64,000 bases of DNA from Flavobacterium sp. WV_118_3 (GTDB taxonomy: Bacteria > Bacteroidota > Bacteroidia > Flavobacteriales > Flavobacteriaceae). The notes beneath the pieces are model-generated. The model saw only the letters and a list, made by a program, of their open reading frames with translations. It was not told the origin of the DNA and made no database searches. Shown here piece after piece: positions 53,769-62,274 of this stretch (position 1 is its first letter; each line of letters starts with the position of its first letter). The stretch spans positions 682,001 through 746,000 of the forward strand of contig NZ_CP156060.1 in assembly GCF_039778605.1 (NCBI RefSeq), written 5' to 3'. A program made the translations under genes and the position numbers.

Positions 53769-56555
53769 TTACAATTTCTCTTTTAGATACTTACCGGTTT
53801 CGGAGTTTTGGTTTTTGACAACTTCTTCCGGTGTACCAAAAGCTATCAGTTTTCCACCGTTTTCACCGCCTTCCGGACCGATATCAATAATATAATCGGC
53901 ACATTTGATCAGATCCAGATTGTGTTCGATCACAATGATTGAATGACCTTTATCGAGTAGGGCATCAAAAGAAGCCAATAGTTTTTTGATATCGTGGAAA
54001 TGCAAACCGGTTGTTGGTTCGTCAAATACGAATAATGCCTTTTCTTTGGTAACCCCTTTAACCAGAAACGAAGCCAGTTTGATCCGTTGCGCTTCTCCGC
54101 CGGAAAGCGTGGATGACGACTGTCCCAATTGTACATATCCTAATCCTACGTCCTGTAAGGGTTGTAGCTTTTGTGTGATTTTGGTTTGTTTATGCTGATC
54201 AAAGAAAGCAATGGCATCGTCAATCGTCATGGTTAACACATCGTCGATATTTTTGCCTTCAAAATTCACTTCAAGTATTTCTTTTTTAAAGCGTTTTCCG
54301 TTACAGGTTTCACACTCCAGATGTACATCGGCCATAAACTGCATTTCAATCGTCACGGAGCCTTCCCCTTTACAGGTTTCACAGCGCCCACCGTCTACGT
54401 TAAACGAAAAGTGTTTCGGCTGATAGCCTCGCATTTTTGATACTGCTTGCTTGGAAAACAAATCCCGGATATCGTCGTAGGCCTTGATATAGGTAACCGG
54501 ATTGGAACGGGAACTCCGCCCAATAGGATTCTGATCCACATATTCGATGTGTTTGATATGCGAATAACTACCTTTTAATTCGCTAAACTGACCGGCTTTT
54601 TCGCCCACGCCTTCCAGTTGTTTTTGTAAGGCCGGGAAAAGTATCTTTTTGACCAGTGTGCTTTTTCCACTTCCGGAAACTCCGGTGATTACCGTAAGAC
54701 ATTCCAATGGGAAGGTGACATCGATGTTTTTAAGGTTGTTTTCACGCGCTCCGATAACATCGATATGATTTTTGAATTTGCGTCTTTTTTGGGGAACTGC
54801 GATTTCCATACTTCCGTTGAGATATTGTGCCGTTAGCGAATCGGCTTTCAGGATTTCCTCATACGTTCCCTGTGCAACCAAATGACCGCCATAGGTTCCG
54901 GCTTCCGGTCCGATGTCGATAATCATGTCGGCTGCTTTCATGATGTCTTCATCATGCTCTACTACGATTACGGTATTACCCAGATTGCGAAGGTCTTCAA
55001 GTACTTTGATCAGACGTTCGGTGTCTTTTGGGTGTAAGCCGATACTCGGTTCATCCAGAATATACATCGATCCAACAAGGCTACTACCTAACGAAGTGGC
55101 CAAATTGATACGTTGTGATTCTCCTCCGGACAAGGTGGCTGAATTCCGGTTTAACGTCAGGTAATTTAAGCCTACTTCATCCAGAAAGCGCAAACGGTTG
55201 TTGATCTCGATTAACAGTCGTTTGGCTACTTTTTCGTCGTATTCGGACAAGGTTAGCTCTTTAAAGAATCCAATCAGATTTTTAATCGGAAGATCAACCA
55301 GATCGGATATGGTTTTGCCTCCCACATGTACGTAATTGGCTTCCGGTCGGAGCCGTTTTCCTTTACAAACATTACATTTTGTTTTACCACGGTAACGGGA
55401 TAGCATTACCCGGTTCTGAATTTTATAGTTCTTTTCTTCCAGTTCCTGAAAAAAGTCATCCAGTCCGGTAAAAAAACGGTTCCCTTTCCAGATCAGGCTT
55501 TTTTGTTCTTCCGATAATTCGAAAAACGGTTTATGAATCGGGAAATCAAATTTATAAGCATTGTTTACTAACTGATCGCGGTACCAGCCCATGCTTTCGC
55601 CACGCCACGGATAAATGGCGTTTTCGTAGACCGAAAGTGCGGTGTTTGGAATTACGAGCTCTTCATCGATACCAATTACATTCCCGTAGCCTTCACATTT
55701 CGGACAGGCACCATACGGGTTGTTAAAGCTAAATAAATGGACATTCGGCTCCAAAAAGGTGATGCCGTCCATCTCAAAATTAGTACTGAAAACAATACGT
55801 TTTTCAGTATTGAGTTCCTGTAAATAACATTCGCCTTTCCCTTCGTAAAATGCGGTTTGCGCGGCATCGGCCAGACGATTGAAAAATTCTTCGTCGTCTT
55901 TTACAATGATCCTGTCAATGATCAATAATACATCCTTATGGTCTAAACTATGTTGATCAATCTCATCGAGGCGTACCATTTCGGTATCCACCAAAATACG
56001 GGCAAAACCCTGTTGCAGTAAAACTTTTAATTTGTCTTCCAGCTTACGGCCTTCTTCCAGGTGAATTGGAGCCAATAGCATCCATTTGCTATCCAAAGGG
56101 AGCTTTTTGACTTCGTTTACCACATCGGTAACAGTATCTTTTTTAACTTCTCTGCCGGAAACGGGAGAAATGGTTTTTCCAACCCGGGCATAAAGCAGTT
56201 TTAAATAATCGTAAATCTCGGTCGATGTACCAACTGTTGAACGGGCATTGGTCGTGTTGACTTTTTGTTCGATAGCAATGGCTGGCGCAATTCCTTTAAT
56301 GTATTCCACTTTGGGTTTGTCCAGCCTTCCTAAAAACTGACGGGCATACGAAGACAAACTTTCTACATAACGGCGTTGTCCTTCGGCATATAAGGTGTCG
56401 AAAGCCAAACTTGATTTTCCGGAACCGGACAGACCGGTAATTACAACCAGTTTGTTCCGCGGGATCGCTACATCGATATTCTTTAAATTGTGTAATTGTG
56501 CCCCTTTTATGATAATATTTTTTTTGGGCTCCAGTGTGGTAATGTCAGTTTTCAT
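53769..56555 (-). CDS. uvrA: Excinuclease ABC subunit A (UvrA)
   Basis: A 928-residue nucleotide-excision-repair ATPase that scans DNA for damage with UvrB. I choose ATG 56555; the longer frame starts with TTG at 56564. Two ABC modules are visible: Walker [11 protein letters not shown] and [10 protein letters not shown], signatures [12 protein letters not shown] and [12 protein letters not shown], and Walker [12 protein letters not shown] and [11 protein letters not shown]. Zinc-module cysteines occur in [24 protein letters not shown] and CETCNGKR. The length is normal (E. coli 940). A TATCTTTG box directly upstream (56569-56562) predicts a very short leader. Confidence 0.97.
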   Translation of the reverse strand: MKTDITTLEPKKNIIIKGAQLHNLKNIDVAIPRNKLVVITGLSGSGKSSLAFDTLYAEGQRRYVESLSSYARQFLGRLDKPKVEYIKGIAPAIAIEQKVNTTNARSTVGTSTEIYDYLKLLYARVGKTISPVSGREVKKDTVTDVVNEVKKLPLDSKWMLLAPIHLEEGRKLEDKLKVLLQQGFARILVDTEMVRLDEIDQHSLDHKDVLLIIDRIIVKDDEEFFNRLADAAQTAFYEGKGECYLQELNTEKRIVFSTNFEMDGITFLEPNVHLFSFNNPYGACPKCEGYGNVIGIDEELVIPNTALSVYENAIYPWRGESMGWYRDQLVNNAYKFDFPIHKPFFELSEEQKSLIWKGNRFFTGLDDFFQELEEKNYKIQNRVMLSRYRGKTKCNVCKGKRLRPEANYVHVGGKTISDLVDLPIKNLIGFFKELTLSEYDEKVAKRLLIEINNRLRFLDEVGLNYLTLNRNSATLSGGESQRINLATSLGSSLVGSMYILDEPSIGLHPKDTERLIKVLEDLRNLGNTVIVVEHDEDIMKAADMIIDIGPEAGTYGGHLVAQGTYEEILKADSLTAQYLNGSMEIAVPQKRRKFKNHIDVIGARENNLKNIDVTFPLECLTVITGVSGSGKSTLVKKILFPALQKQLEGVGEKAGQFSELKGSYSHIKHIEYVDQNPIGRSSRSNPVTYIKAYDDIRDLFSKQAVSKMRGYQPKHFSFNVDGGRCETCKGEGSVTIEMQFMADVHLECETCNGKRFKKEILEVNFEGKNIDDVLTMTIDDAIAFFDQHKQTKITQKLQPLQDVGLGYVQLGQSSSTLSGGEAQRIKLASFLVKGVTKEKALFVFDEPTTGLHFHDIKKLLASFDALLDKGHSIIVIEHNLDLIKCADYIIDIGPEGGENGGKLIAFGTPEEVVKNQNSETGKYLKEKL

Positions 56556-56561
56556 AGAATA

Positions 56562-56569
56562 CAAAGATA
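56562..56569 (-). promoter_or_regulatory. Putative -7 box TATCTTTG for uvrA
   Basis: A TAnnTTTG match on the minus strand, 6 bp before the chosen ATG, implying a nearly leaderless mRNA. Confidence 0.4.
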
Positions 56570-56746
56570 AGCAAAAACAGTATTTTACGATAGAATATTG
56601 TGTTTCCCGAAAAAAAGTTATCGGGGTTATAAGACCCCGCTAAAAGCAGGGGATACCGTTGAAAATTCTTTAAGAAACAACGGAAATTACTATAGGAAAA
56701 TATGTTAATTTTTAGAATTGGCTAGTATTGTAATAAAAAATTATGT

Positions 56747-56754
56747 TATATTTG
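56747..56754 (+). promoter_or_regulatory. Putative promoter TTG-16nt-TATATTTG for the ECF sigma gene
   Basis: The -7 box is an exact TAnnTTTG match. TTG at 56728-56730 gives a 16-nt spacer. The predicted leader is about 95 nt. Confidence 0.5.
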
Positions 56755-56854
56755 GCTTAATATTAATTCCAATTTAACATTCGCCTATAGGATAAAAATA
56801 CTTTTTAGACACAATTTCTCAAAAATTCCAAACCAAAAACTAAAAGGTATTGTT

Positions 56855-57439
56855 ATGGCTAATGTTGTACTTCCAGACGCTGTCTTAGTGAAAAATTATG
56901 TAGGAGGTGATGAAACCGCTTTGGCTACATTAATTGAAAGACATCAGTCCAAAATTTATGGCTTTATTTATTCTAAAGTAATGGACAGGGAAATAACAGA
57001 AGATATTTTCCAGGATACTTTTATTAAAGTCATCAAAACACTGAAATCCAAAAATTACAATGAAGAAGGTAAATTCCTGCCTTGGGTAATGCGTATTTCC
57101 CATAATCTGATCGTGGATTATTTTAGAAAATCGAAAAAAATGCCATACCACAGGGAAACGGAAGAGTTTTCTATTTTTTCAATCATGACGGATAACAGCC
57201 CGAATGTTGAAAACAGAATCATCAGCGAACAGGTGGAAGTCGATTTACAACGCCTGATCGAAGAGCTACCGGAAGATCAGAAAGAGGTGCTGGTAATGCG
57301 TATGTATCAGGATCTTAGTTTTAAGGAAATCGCCGATCTTACCGGGGTGAGTATTAATACCGCTTTGGGACGTATGCGCTACGCGTTAATGAACCTTAGA
57401 AAAGTAATTGAAAAAAATCAAATAGTTTTGACAAACTAA
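56855..57439 (+). CDS. ECF-type RNA polymerase sigma factor
   Basis: A 194-residue sigma-70-family factor. Region 2 spans about 20-95 (LIERHQSKIYGFIYSKVMDR, AEDIFQDTF-like EDIFQDTFIKVIK, and WVMRISHNLIVDYFRK). Region 4 spans about 130-185 (LPEDQKEVLVMRMYQDLSFK and IADLTGVSINTALGRMRYAL). No gene for an anti-sigma factor with a membrane segment adjoins it, but a 47-residue ORF follows after 50 bp. Target promoters are unknown. Confidence 0.94.
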   Translation: MANVVLPDAVLVKNYVGGDETALATLIERHQSKIYGFIYSKVMDREITEDIFQDTFIKVIKTLKSKNYNEEGKFLPWVMRISHNLIVDYFRKSKKMPYHRETEEFSIFSIMTDNSPNVENRIISEQVEVDLQRLIEELPEDQKEVLVMRMYQDLSFKEIADLTGVSINTALGRMRYALMNLRKVIEKNQIVLTN

Positions 57440-57489
57440 ACAATATTAGAGCTTGTTTTGCGTTATTATGTATATCCTAAATCGCAAAT

Positions 57490-57633
57490 ATGGCAAAACT
57501 TTACTCTAAGAAAAAAATAGCAAGTCAAACAATGTTACCTAAAAAAGAAACTATAAGTTTTTTACTCAGCTATTCAAAAGCGCTGACTATTGTCAAAGTA
57601 GGTGATTTGACGTTTGAGTCTATTGCTAATTAA
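57490..57633 (+). CDS. Small 47-residue protein downstream of the sigma factor
   Basis: ATG 57490 to TAA 57631-57633, 50 bp after the sigma-factor stop and directly before the terminator, so on the same transcript. The product starts MAKLYSKKKIASQTMLPKKE and continues with an amphipathic helix TISFLLSYSKALTIVK. It has no membrane segment or signal peptide. From memory, similar short proteins with a PKKET-(I/V)-x-FLL-x-YSK pattern occur in flavobacteria, often near sigma genes. A role in sigma control is possible but unproven. Confidence 0.62.
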   Translation: MAKLYSKKKIASQTMLPKKETISFLLSYSKALTIVKVGDLTFESIAN

Positions 57634-57635
57634 GG

Positions 57636-57671
57636 AACATCCCGATATAGTAAATATCGGGATGTTTTTTT
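57636..57671. terminator. Terminator of the sigma-factor operon, shared with nth
   Basis: A 13-bp stem AACATCCCGATAT / ATATCGGGATGTT followed by seven T residues on the plus strand. The convergent nth stop lies at its edge. Confidence 0.88.
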
Positions 57672-58338
57672 ATGGTTTCGATTTAACTTTAGACTTGTAA
57701 TACTCGTCAATAACCGATTTCCGCCCTATGGTTTGTGTGATAATGTCTTTTTCGAGATTCCATCCTCTGGCCGGCGAATACTCCCTGCCATACCAAATGA
57801 TTTGCAAATGAAGATCGTTCCATAATTCCCGTGGAAAGATACGTTTGGCATCTTTTTCGGTTTGCTGTACGTTTTTTCCATTTGATAGGTTCCAACGATA
57901 CAACAATCGGTGAATATGGGTATCTACCGGAAAAGCAGGAACGCCAAATGCTTGCGACATCACGACACTTGCTGTTTTATGGCCTACAGCCGGTAACGCT
58001 TCCAGAGCGTCAAAATCCTGAGGTACTTCACCATTGTGTTTTTCAATCAGAATCTGCGACAAGCCGTAAATTCCTTTCGATTTCATCGGAGAAAGTCCGC
58101 AGGGACGTATGATTTCTTTGATTTCTTCGACACTCATTTTTACCATATCATACGGATTGTCGGCCCTGGCAAATAGCAAAGGTGTAATCTGGTTGACGCG
58201 CACATCGGTACATTGTGCTGATAATAGCACGGCAATCAACAGCGTATAAGGATCTTTATGGTCTAAAGGAATCGGAATTTCCGGGTAGATTTCGTTTAAC
58301 GTTCTTATAACAAATTCGACTTTGTCTTCTTTGGTCAT
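57670..58338 (-). CDS. nth: Endonuclease III without Fe-S cluster
   Basis: A 222-residue base-excision DNA glycosylase/AP lyase of the HhH-GPD superfamily. The helix-hairpin-helix LPAVGHKTASVV carries the catalytic Lys121, and Asp139 lies in VDTHIHR, both at the expected spacing. In E. coli Nth the C-terminus binds 4Fe-4S through C-x6-C-x2-C-x5-C. Here the matching segment (IWYGREYSPARGWNLEKD) has no Cys and the chain ends soon after, so the cluster is absent. The gene is divergent from the thiol peroxidase gene (33 bp apart), which suggests shared control in oxidative stress. Confidence 0.93.
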   Translation of the reverse strand: MTKEDKVEFVIRTLNEIYPEIPIPLDHKDPYTLLIAVLLSAQCTDVRVNQITPLLFARADNPYDMVKMSVEEIKEIIRPCGLSPMKSKGIYGLSQILIEKHNGEVPQDFDALEALPAVGHKTASVVMSQAFGVPAFPVDTHIHRLLYRWNLSNGKNVQQTEKDAKRIFPRELWNDLHLQIIWYGREYSPARGWNLEKDIITQTIGRKSVIDEYYKSKVKSKP

Positions 58339-58371
58339 TTTTTCTACTTTTATAAAAACAAATATACGGTT

Positions 58372-58824
58372 ATGACGACATTAATAAAAGGAGATAAGGC
58401 TCCGAATTTTTCAGGAGTGGATCAGGATGGGAAAACGCATACACTGGCCGATTACAAAGGAAAAAAACTGGTGGTGTTTTTTTATCCGAAAGCCAATACG
58501 CCGGGATGTACCGCCGAGGCTTGCGATTTAAGAGATAATTTTGAACGCTTTAAAGCGAATAATTACGAATTGCTAGGTGTGAGTGCCGATAGTGCCAAAG
58601 CGCAGGGAAAGTTTAAAGATAAATATGAATTCCCGTTTCCGTTACTGGCCGATGAGGATAAATCGGTTATTCAGGCTTTTGGTGTTTGGGGACCGAAAAA
58701 GTTTATGGGAAGAGAATACGACGGCATCCATCGTACTACATTTGTGATTAATGAAGAAGGTGTAATCGAAGAGGTGATTACTCAGGTAAAAACCAAAGCA
58801 CATGCCGATCAGATTTTAAAATAA
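58372..58824 (+). CDS. bcp: Thioredoxin-dependent thiol peroxidase (Bcp/PrxQ)
   Basis: A 150-residue atypical 2-Cys peroxiredoxin that reduces hydrogen peroxide and organic hydroperoxides in the cytoplasm. The peroxidatic Cys46 and resolving Cys51 are five apart in TPGCTAEACDLRD, which defines the Bcp/PrxQ type. FYPKANTPGCT and the late FGVWGPKKFMGREYDGIHR are further family signatures. It is divergent from nth and ends in a terminator built on the CCTGTCAG repeat. Confidence 0.95.
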   Translation: MTTLIKGDKAPNFSGVDQDGKTHTLADYKGKKLVVFFYPKANTPGCTAEACDLRDNFERFKANNYELLGVSADSAKAQGKFKDKYEFPFPLLADEDKSVIQAFGVWGPKKFMGREYDGIHRTTFVINEEGVIEEVITQVKTKAHADQILK

Positions 58825-58832
58825 GGATGAAA

Positions 58833-58870
58833 AATAAAACCTGTCAGATTATCTGACAGGTTTTATTTTT
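58833..58870 (+). terminator. Terminator of bcp, built from a CCTGTCAG/CTGACAGG palindrome
   Basis: The arms AATAAAACCTGTCAGAT and its complement (58833-58849 and 58851-58867) are perfect, followed by a T run. The core matches the dispersed palindrome family, so a repeat appears to serve as terminator here. Confidence 0.82.
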
Positions 58871-58900
58871 TTAAATAGGTATATTTTGATGTTTCTGTTT

Positions 58901-60358
58901 TTATTGATCGCCACAACTAAAGAGATGGTCTTGTTTGATCAATTCCGAAATTCCTTCCGGTAACATATCTTCCCAACCTTCTTGTCCGTCGTGAATCATT
59001 TTTAGAACCTCACGGGAAAAGATTTTAAGGTGGTCTTTGTCGAAATCGGTAATGTCAACCACTTTGCCGTTGTAAGCAAAAAACTTATATAATTCTTTCA
59101 TACGCGGGTGTACTTTCAGGTTTTGTGACGTGATCACATTTCCATCTTCATCTTCCATCGGATAAAGGAAAACTTTTAAATCGCGATAGAATAGTTTACC
59201 GAAAGCTTCCAGAATTCCACCACTAAGATGACGGTAGTATTTTTCGTCGAAAATATCAATCAGGTTACTAACGCCCATTGCCAATCCCATTCTTGCTTTG
59301 GAGTATTCGGAGAAATATTCGACCACTTTATAATACTCCTGAAAGTTCGAAATCATAACCGTTTGTCCTAACGAACAAAGTAATTCGGCACGATCCATAA
59401 AGTCACGCTCATCGATTTCACCTTCCGAACGCAGGTTGGATAATGTAATTTCGAAAATAACCATCGTATTATCCTTGTCTACTTTTTTCTCCTGAAGGAA
59501 CATCTCGTACGATTTCTGGTACATGTCCATATTAACCTTGGTTACCGGGCGGAAACTTCCGCGTAGCGCCAGAATGTTTTTACGGTATAGTATTGTTGCC
59601 GGAAGTACGTTATTACCATCCGGACCAAACATTACTGCATCGGTCATTCCGTTCTTAACAAGCTGTAAACTCATTAATCGGTTGTCGACATCTTTAAAAC
59701 GCGGACCGGAAAAATTGATCGTGTCAATTTCCAACTGATCTTTGTCCAGGTGATCGTATAGGTAACGCAGTAATTTTTTTGGATCGTTGTATTTGTAAAA
59801 AGCCCCGTAAATAAGGTTAACACCTAAAATTCCTAGCGTTTCCTGTTGTAATCTTGAATCACTTTCCTTAAAACGGATGTGAAGGATAATCTCGTTGTAG
59901 TCCTCCTCCGGATCCAGTTGGTATTTGATACCTACCCATCCGTGGCCTTTATATTGTTTGGCAAAGTCGATAGTGGCTACGGTATTCGCATAACTAAAGA
60001 ACATTTTGCTTGGGTGTTTGTCTCTTTTTAAACGCTCTTCCACCAGTTGAATTTCGTGAGAAAGCATCTTTTTTAAGCGGCTTTCAGTAACATAACGTCC
60101 ATCATCTTCCACGCCATAAATTGCATCACTAAAATCTTTGTCGTAGGCCGACATTGCTTTTGCGATAGTACCGGAAGAACCTCCGGCTCTGAAAAAATGC
60201 CTTACCGTTTCCTGTCCGGCACCGATTTCGGCAAATGTCCCGTAAATGTTTTTGTTAAGGTTAATACGGAGTGCCTTCTCTTTAAGGGCCGGAATGTGTT
60301 CAATTTCCCGGTCGCCTTTAAGTGTAATTTCGTTATCTGTGTTTTTCATAAATGCCAT
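58901..60358 (-). CDS. Large conserved cytosolic protein, function unknown
   Basis: A 485-residue soluble protein without signal peptide or membrane segment. ATG codons at 60358 and 60349 are both possible; the second gives MKNTDNEITLKGDREIEHIP. Conserved-looking stretches are YGTFAEIGAGQETVRHFFRA, GGSSGTIAKAMSAYDKDFSD, FSYANTVATIDFAKQYKGHG, ALRGSFRPVTKVNMDMY and RHLSGGILEAFGKLFYRDLK. I recall this family from Bacteroidota and cyanobacteria under unreliable names such as nicotinate-nucleotide adenylyltransferase or TonB-dependent receptor. Neither the HxGH motif nor a barrel is visible. It is monocistronic. Confidence 0.85.
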   Translation of the reverse strand: MAFMKNTDNEITLKGDREIEHIPALKEKALRINLNKNIYGTFAEIGAGQETVRHFFRAGGSSGTIAKAMSAYDKDFSDAIYGVEDDGRYVTESRLKKMLSHEIQLVEERLKRDKHPSKMFFSYANTVATIDFAKQYKGHGWVGIKYQLDPEEDYNEIILHIRFKESDSRLQQETLGILGVNLIYGAFYKYNDPKKLLRYLYDHLDKDQLEIDTINFSGPRFKDVDNRLMSLQLVKNGMTDAVMFGPDGNNVLPATILYRKNILALRGSFRPVTKVNMDMYQKSYEMFLQEKKVDKDNTMVIFEITLSNLRSEGEIDERDFMDRAELLCSLGQTVMISNFQEYYKVVEYFSEYSKARMGLAMGVSNLIDIFDEKYYRHLSGGILEAFGKLFYRDLKVFLYPMEDEDGNVITSQNLKVHPRMKELYKFFAYNGKVVDITDFDKDHLKIFSREVLKMIHDGQEGWEDMLPEGISELIKQDHLFSCGDQ

Positions 60359-60492
60359 AATACTGCAAAGTTAACAAAATAGGGGGTCTAATAAAAGCTA
60401 AATAATCCTATTTTTAATGTTAAAAAAGGGTTGCGTAGACCTTATAAACAGTATTGCAGTACTTTTTGCGATGTTACCATGTGTATTTATAA

Positions 60493-60520
60493 CAATGCCG
60501 GTCAGATAAGACCGGCATTG
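60493..60520. terminator. Perfect 11-bp hairpin, possible transcript end
   Basis: CAATGCCGGTC pairs with GACCGGCATTG around a 6-nt loop. No strong T run follows on either strand, so terminator function is uncertain. It lies 130 bp beyond the stop of the HExxH lipoprotein gene. Confidence 0.5.
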
Positions 60521-60650
60521 TCAAAAATTAACTATAAAGATTGATCCGTTCATTTTAGCGAAAAATTGAAAAAGAATACTTTGTTCGCTGTTGGTAAGAG
60601 ACAAAAGTTTCTTCTAAATGTCTCAAATGTTCCGATCATTTCTGTTTTTA

Positions 60651-62219
60651 TCATTGTGTATTCCAGAAAGTAAAAGTTGCATCAAGGTTGTTTTCTGTCG
60701 AATTGACAAACATCGATTTGATTTTGTCTCTCCAGGCATTCCAGGTTTTCTGATTCTGTAGTGCATCTTCCATCTGGCGAATGGTATAACCCGATACCTG
60801 ATCCTGATACGAACGGGTTAATGGCGTAAATGGATTCGAATCGGTATAATAGGACGTGGAAATTCGTGTTTTAAATCCGTCTAAAGCATCGTGAACCATT
60901 CCGGTATAACGCAAACGGTTATATCCCGTTTCGTAATTTGTATAAACCATACGGGTTAGGCTTCTTTCTACACCGCGAGCCCATGATTCTTTTACAATTT
61001 TTTCGGTGTTTGTAAAGTTGGAGCCGCTACTCATGCTCCAGTGCGATGCATGCGTCAGTTCGTGTATGGTGGTTCCGTAGGTGTCAAAACGATTATTTTG
61101 CGGATTGTATATGTGGATATGACTGCCTAGTCCTAAAAAGCGTCGGGCTGGATTGGCATTACCGTCGAAATCGGTATTGACTTCATTTATCGCTTTGATT
61201 TTTAACTGGGTTTTCCAGAAACCGTTTTGTGGAGGTCTTCGTAGTCCCAGGATGTTTTTGTAGTAATAGTGGTGCGCGGCACGGAAAATAGTCGAGTAGA
61301 AGCTGTGAATGCTTGTAGTACCATGATGCACATCCCAGTTACCTGTTTTTTTAGGACCGTCTAGTTTAGCCGTTGAAAAAAGCCACCCTTTACGGATTTC
61401 AAAATCGTATCGCTCATATTTATAACTGTAGTTGGCCGGATTTCGGAAGGTTCCGTCACAACTATAATATCCGGCGGAGTTAACAAAGCCAACGTGAGTG
61501 GTAAACCATCTGCGTGCTTCTACTTTTAAACCTTCTACACCAATAGTGCCCAACAGATCGTCCTGCATCGTGATGCGGCCGGCTGGTCTCCATTTACTGC
61601 GGGAAGCCAATCCTCTTTCTTCCGGTTCCAGATTACCGGTGAGTAATAACGAATGCTCAACAAGCTCTTCGGCTGAAATACCGTTTATTTGTACCGGTGA
61701 CGGAACTTCTCCTTTTCCGTCTACAATTTTATCTTCATCCGGAATAAACAATTCGGCTAATATCTCATGTTGCACATCCGGCATTGGACGATTTACAGGA
61801 ATAGCAGCATATTGAAAACCTGGTTGATCATCTGGAATACCTTCGTCCCGATAGCTACTGGTGTCGTAACCTTCCGGAAAGGCTACATCCAGTGGATAAT
61901 TATACACAACAAGCGTGGAGTCTTGTTTTAATAAATCCATGGTGTCTTCGTTTTCGGGTTTAAATTTTACATAAAAATGGGTTGTAGTTATACCCGAAAT
62001 TTCTTTGGCTCTTTCAATGTCGCCTCCGGTTCGAAGATCGGCGTAGGCTTGGAGCATGTTGGCTACCGAATAGGGATTTTGTAATTGTACCGCTTCATCG
62101 GGTAAGCGTTGCCCTATGGCATTTGTTGTTGCGGACGAATCTTCGGTCCAGTCTTTGTTGTCGCAACTGCCCAATACAAGTAGACCAGTTGCTAAAATTC
62201 CCAGAAAAATTTTTTTCAT
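60651..62219 (-). CDS. HExxH zinc-metallopeptidase-like lipoprotein
   Basis: A 522-residue lipoprotein (lipobox VLGSC, Cys19). The N-terminal 200 residues are acidic and rich in Pro/Asp, with a stretch describing a possible pro- or binding domain. The zinc-binding helix TIHELTHASHW (His386, Glu387, His390) lies in the C-terminal half, with downstream acidic residues in KESWARGVERSL as candidate third ligand. It appears to be a metallopeptidase of the outer envelope, but no named family is evident. It follows a TonB-dependent-receptor-like barrel gene by 55 bp, a pairing typical of uptake or surface-processing units. Confidence 0.82.
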   Translation of the reverse strand: MKKIFLGILATGLLVLGSCDNKDWTEDSSATTNAIGQRLPDEAVQLQNPYSVANMLQAYADLRTGGDIERAKEISGITTTHFYVKFKPENEDTMDLLKQDSTLVVYNYPLDVAFPEGYDTSSYRDEGIPDDQPGFQYAAIPVNRPMPDVQHEILAELFIPDEDKIVDGKGEVPSPVQINGISAEELVEHSLLLTGNLEPEERGLASRSKWRPAGRITMQDDLLGTIGVEGLKVEARRWFTTHVGFVNSAGYYSCDGTFRNPANYSYKYERYDFEIRKGWLFSTAKLDGPKKTGNWDVHHGTTSIHSFYSTIFRAAHHYYYKNILGLRRPPQNGFWKTQLKIKAINEVNTDFDGNANPARRFLGLGSHIHIYNPQNNRFDTYGTTIHELTHASHWSMSSGSNFTNTEKIVKESWARGVERSLTRMVYTNYETGYNRLRYTGMVHDALDGFKTRISTSYYTDSNPFTPLTRSYQDQVSGYTIRQMEDALQNQKTWNAWRDKIKSMFVNSTENNLDATFTFWNTQ

Positions 62220-62274
62220 TTTTTGTTTTTAAGGTTAATAGTAAGGTGTTAATCGTTATGTTTGATGTAGTTTA

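Noticed and set aside
53769..56564. UvrA start at TTG 56564
   Set aside because: ATG 56555 lies three codons in and is the better start. The TTG falls inside the predicted -7 promoter box.
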